A stretch of DNA of 6,285 bases from Bacillota bacterium. Lineage in GTDB: Bacteria > Bacillota > UBA4882 > UBA8346. Each line of letters starts with the position of its first letter. Positions within the stretch are counted from its first letter, which is position 1. This document shows, piece after piece, positions 5,589 through 6,285 of the stretch. Location: assembly GCA_023415375.1 (NCBI GenBank), contig JAEZKW010000330.1, forward strand, positions 1-6,285, in the 5' to 3' direction. The notes beneath the pieces were generated by a model, which was not told the DNA's origin, did no database searches, and worked only from the letters and a program-made list of their open reading frames with translations. Made by a program: the position numbers and the translations under genes.

Positions 5589-5725
5589 AACATAGCCCGA
5601 CTGTCGATGGGACGAGAAGGATATTTCAAAAAATAGCCTTTTTTAGAAAAGATATTGATGGAAAACCGATATGACATGATGCTTATCAATATTCGATTTT
5701 AGAAGAAGAATTCTTTTCAATATAG
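5589..5725 (+). pseudogene. Decayed C-terminal end of a GNAT-family acetyltransferase
   Basis: Two frames join into a RimJ/RimL-like C-terminus. Frame one gives NIARLSMGREGYFKK and stops at TAG 5634. The next frame gives IAFFRKDIDGKPI, then TGA 5672, then HDAYQYSILEEEFFSI and TAG 5723. In family members this region reads roughly NxxSxxxMEKLGMRREG-hF, then FFRKD, then W-x-D-x-YQYAILEEE. One A missing from the six-A run 5628-5633 explains the frame change. TGG to TGA explains the internal stop, because Trp is common just before the H/D-x-YxY segment. A few codons also appear missing near MGREG. The N-terminal two thirds are gone. It lies directly after the DUF2284 gene. Confidence 0.6.
5617..5644 (+). 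terminator. Possible intrinsic terminator after the DUF2284 gene
   Basis: AAGGATATTT (5617-5626) pairs with AAATAGCCTT (5631-5640) with one A/G mismatch and a CAAA loop, followed by T through 5644. The stem is AT-rich and lies inside the GNAT relic, so it may have arisen by chance from decayed coding sequence. Confidence 0.35.
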
Positions 5726-5726
5726 T
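5698..5726 (+). promoter_or_regulatory. Candidate promoter of the GNAT acetyltransferase gene
   Basis: TTTAGA (5698-5703), 17 nt and TATAGT (5721-5726) give a moderate sigma-A match and a leader of about 70 nt. The spacer contains the palindrome AAGAATTCTT (5706-5715). The leader holds a small GC hairpin, GCGGC/GCCGC (5763-5778), shortly before the ribosome binding site. The promoter overlaps the end of the relic, so it may be coincidental. Confidence 0.3.
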
Positions 5727-5801
5727 GAAAATATTCAGAAGTTAGTTGCTATTGGACAAAGAGCGGCATCGTGGCCGCCGAATATTGAGGGGGAAAACGG
5801 A

Positions 5802-6212
5802 ATGGAATCGTTTTTTGAAGAATATAAAATAAGTAATAATAAGAGCTTGATTTCGCTAGATAGAGTTTGTGAATTATTAAGTAAAAGTTATTGGGCAAAC
5901 CAAAGAAGTAAAGAAAAAATTAAGGAGTCAATAAAGAATTCTATTTGTGTCGGTGTATATGATAAGGAAAAAATGATTGGTTTTGCGCGGATTGTTACTG
6001 ATTATGCAACAATGTATTGGTTGTGTGATGTAATAATTGATGAAGAGTATCGGGGAAATGGGCTGGGGAAAAAATTAATTGAATATATAACGAAAATGGA
6101 CGAATTAAAAGGAATGTTTGGTATATTAGCTACTCGTGATGCTCATGGATTATACGAGAAATATGGTTTTATAAGAGAACCGGAAAAATACATGAGAAGA
6201 AATGCCGACTGA
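5802..6212 (+). CDS. GNAT-family N-acetyltransferase
   Basis: This 136-residue protein spans a single GNAT domain, which transfers an acetyl group from acetyl-CoA to an amine of a small molecule or peptide in the cytosol. The acetyl-CoA pyrophosphate loop is YRGNGLGKKL (83-92, fitting R-x-x-G-x-G). It is preceded by the beta-4 strand MYWLCDVIIDEE (71-82) and followed by the TRDAHGLYEKYGF segment (111-123), where Tyr118 is a likely general acid. The subgroup with SYWANxRS near the N-terminus and FARIVTDYAT is common in Bacillota and usually annotated only as GNAT; the substrate is unknown. ATG 5802 is supported by GAGGGGG (5787-5793) 8 nt upstream. The gene is AT-rich. It is intact and ends 19 nt before the third repeat copy. 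Confidence 0.9.
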   Translation: MESFFEEYKISNNKSLISLDRVCELLSKSYWANQRSKEKIKESIKNSICVGVYDKEKMIGFARIVTDYATMYWLCDVIIDEEYRGNGLGKKLIEYITKMDELKGMFGILATRDAHGLYEKYGFIREPEKYMRRNAD

Positions 6213-6231
6213 AAGAAGGGTGACTTCAAAA

Positions 6232-6285
6232 CAAAATAACCCAACAAATGTTGGGTTATCAAAAAAGGGAGGGAGTAATGAAAAA
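6232..6285 (+). repeat. Dispersed ~150-bp repeat, copy 3 (cut by window edge)
   Basis: The first 54 bp of the repeat are present: CAAAATAA end, hairpin (6236-6259, a perfect 11-bp stem with a 2-nt loop), AAAAAAGGGAGGGAG and the ATG (6278-6280) with the AAA-rich start of the mini-ORF. It restores the C/G pair that is mismatched in copies 1 and 2. The remainder lies beyond the window. Confidence 0.8.

Noticed and set aside
5634..5702. In-frame TAG codons upstream of the GNAT gene as readthrough or pyrrolysine sites
   Set aside because: The better match to a known protein uses the neighbouring frame and includes a TGA, so gene decay explains the stops more simply.

Overview
The window looks like an AT-rich Bacillota (Firmicutes) chromosome, probably of clostridial type. 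Genes are preceded by strong purine-rich Shine-Dalgarno sequences (GGAGG, AAAGGAGG), the serC promoter is a clean TTGAAT/TATAAT pair, and intrinsic terminators are present. The DUF2284 protein belongs to a family common in anaerobes. The species cannot be named from the sequence.

Left third (1-2641): a thiamine-diphosphate enzyme of the pyruvate oxidase/acetolactate synthase superfamily runs leftward off the window edge. It is divergent from serC (phosphoserine aminotransferase, serine biosynthesis), which has its own promoter and a strong terminator.

Middle (2642-5004): a gene-poor accessory stretch. It holds two full copies of a ~150-bp dispersed repeat with short terminal inverted repeats, a hairpin, a Shine-Dalgarno sequence and a five-codon ORF. 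It also holds three palindrome-like repeats spaced ~40 bp apart that resemble insertion-sequence ends, a nine-unit 21-bp tandem array, and a second, more decayed 21-bp array. The only convincing gene here is a 70-codon two-helix membrane protein on the minus strand, with its own ribosome binding site and terminator. Two coding relics are visible: a methyltransferase motif-I fragment that stops at the second repeat copy, and a Cys-containing fragment of unknown family.

Right part (5005-6285): a DUF2284 cysteine-rich putative metal-binding protein, then the decayed C-terminal end of a GNAT acetyltransferase, then an intact GNAT acetyltransferase, then the start of a third repeat copy cut by the window edge.

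There is no sign of one coordinated pathway. The window reads as housekeeping metabolism on the left and a repeat-rich, decaying accessory region to the right. The most unusual element is the three-copy repeat carrying a conserved start-to-stop mini-ORF (MKKSL) behind a hairpin.
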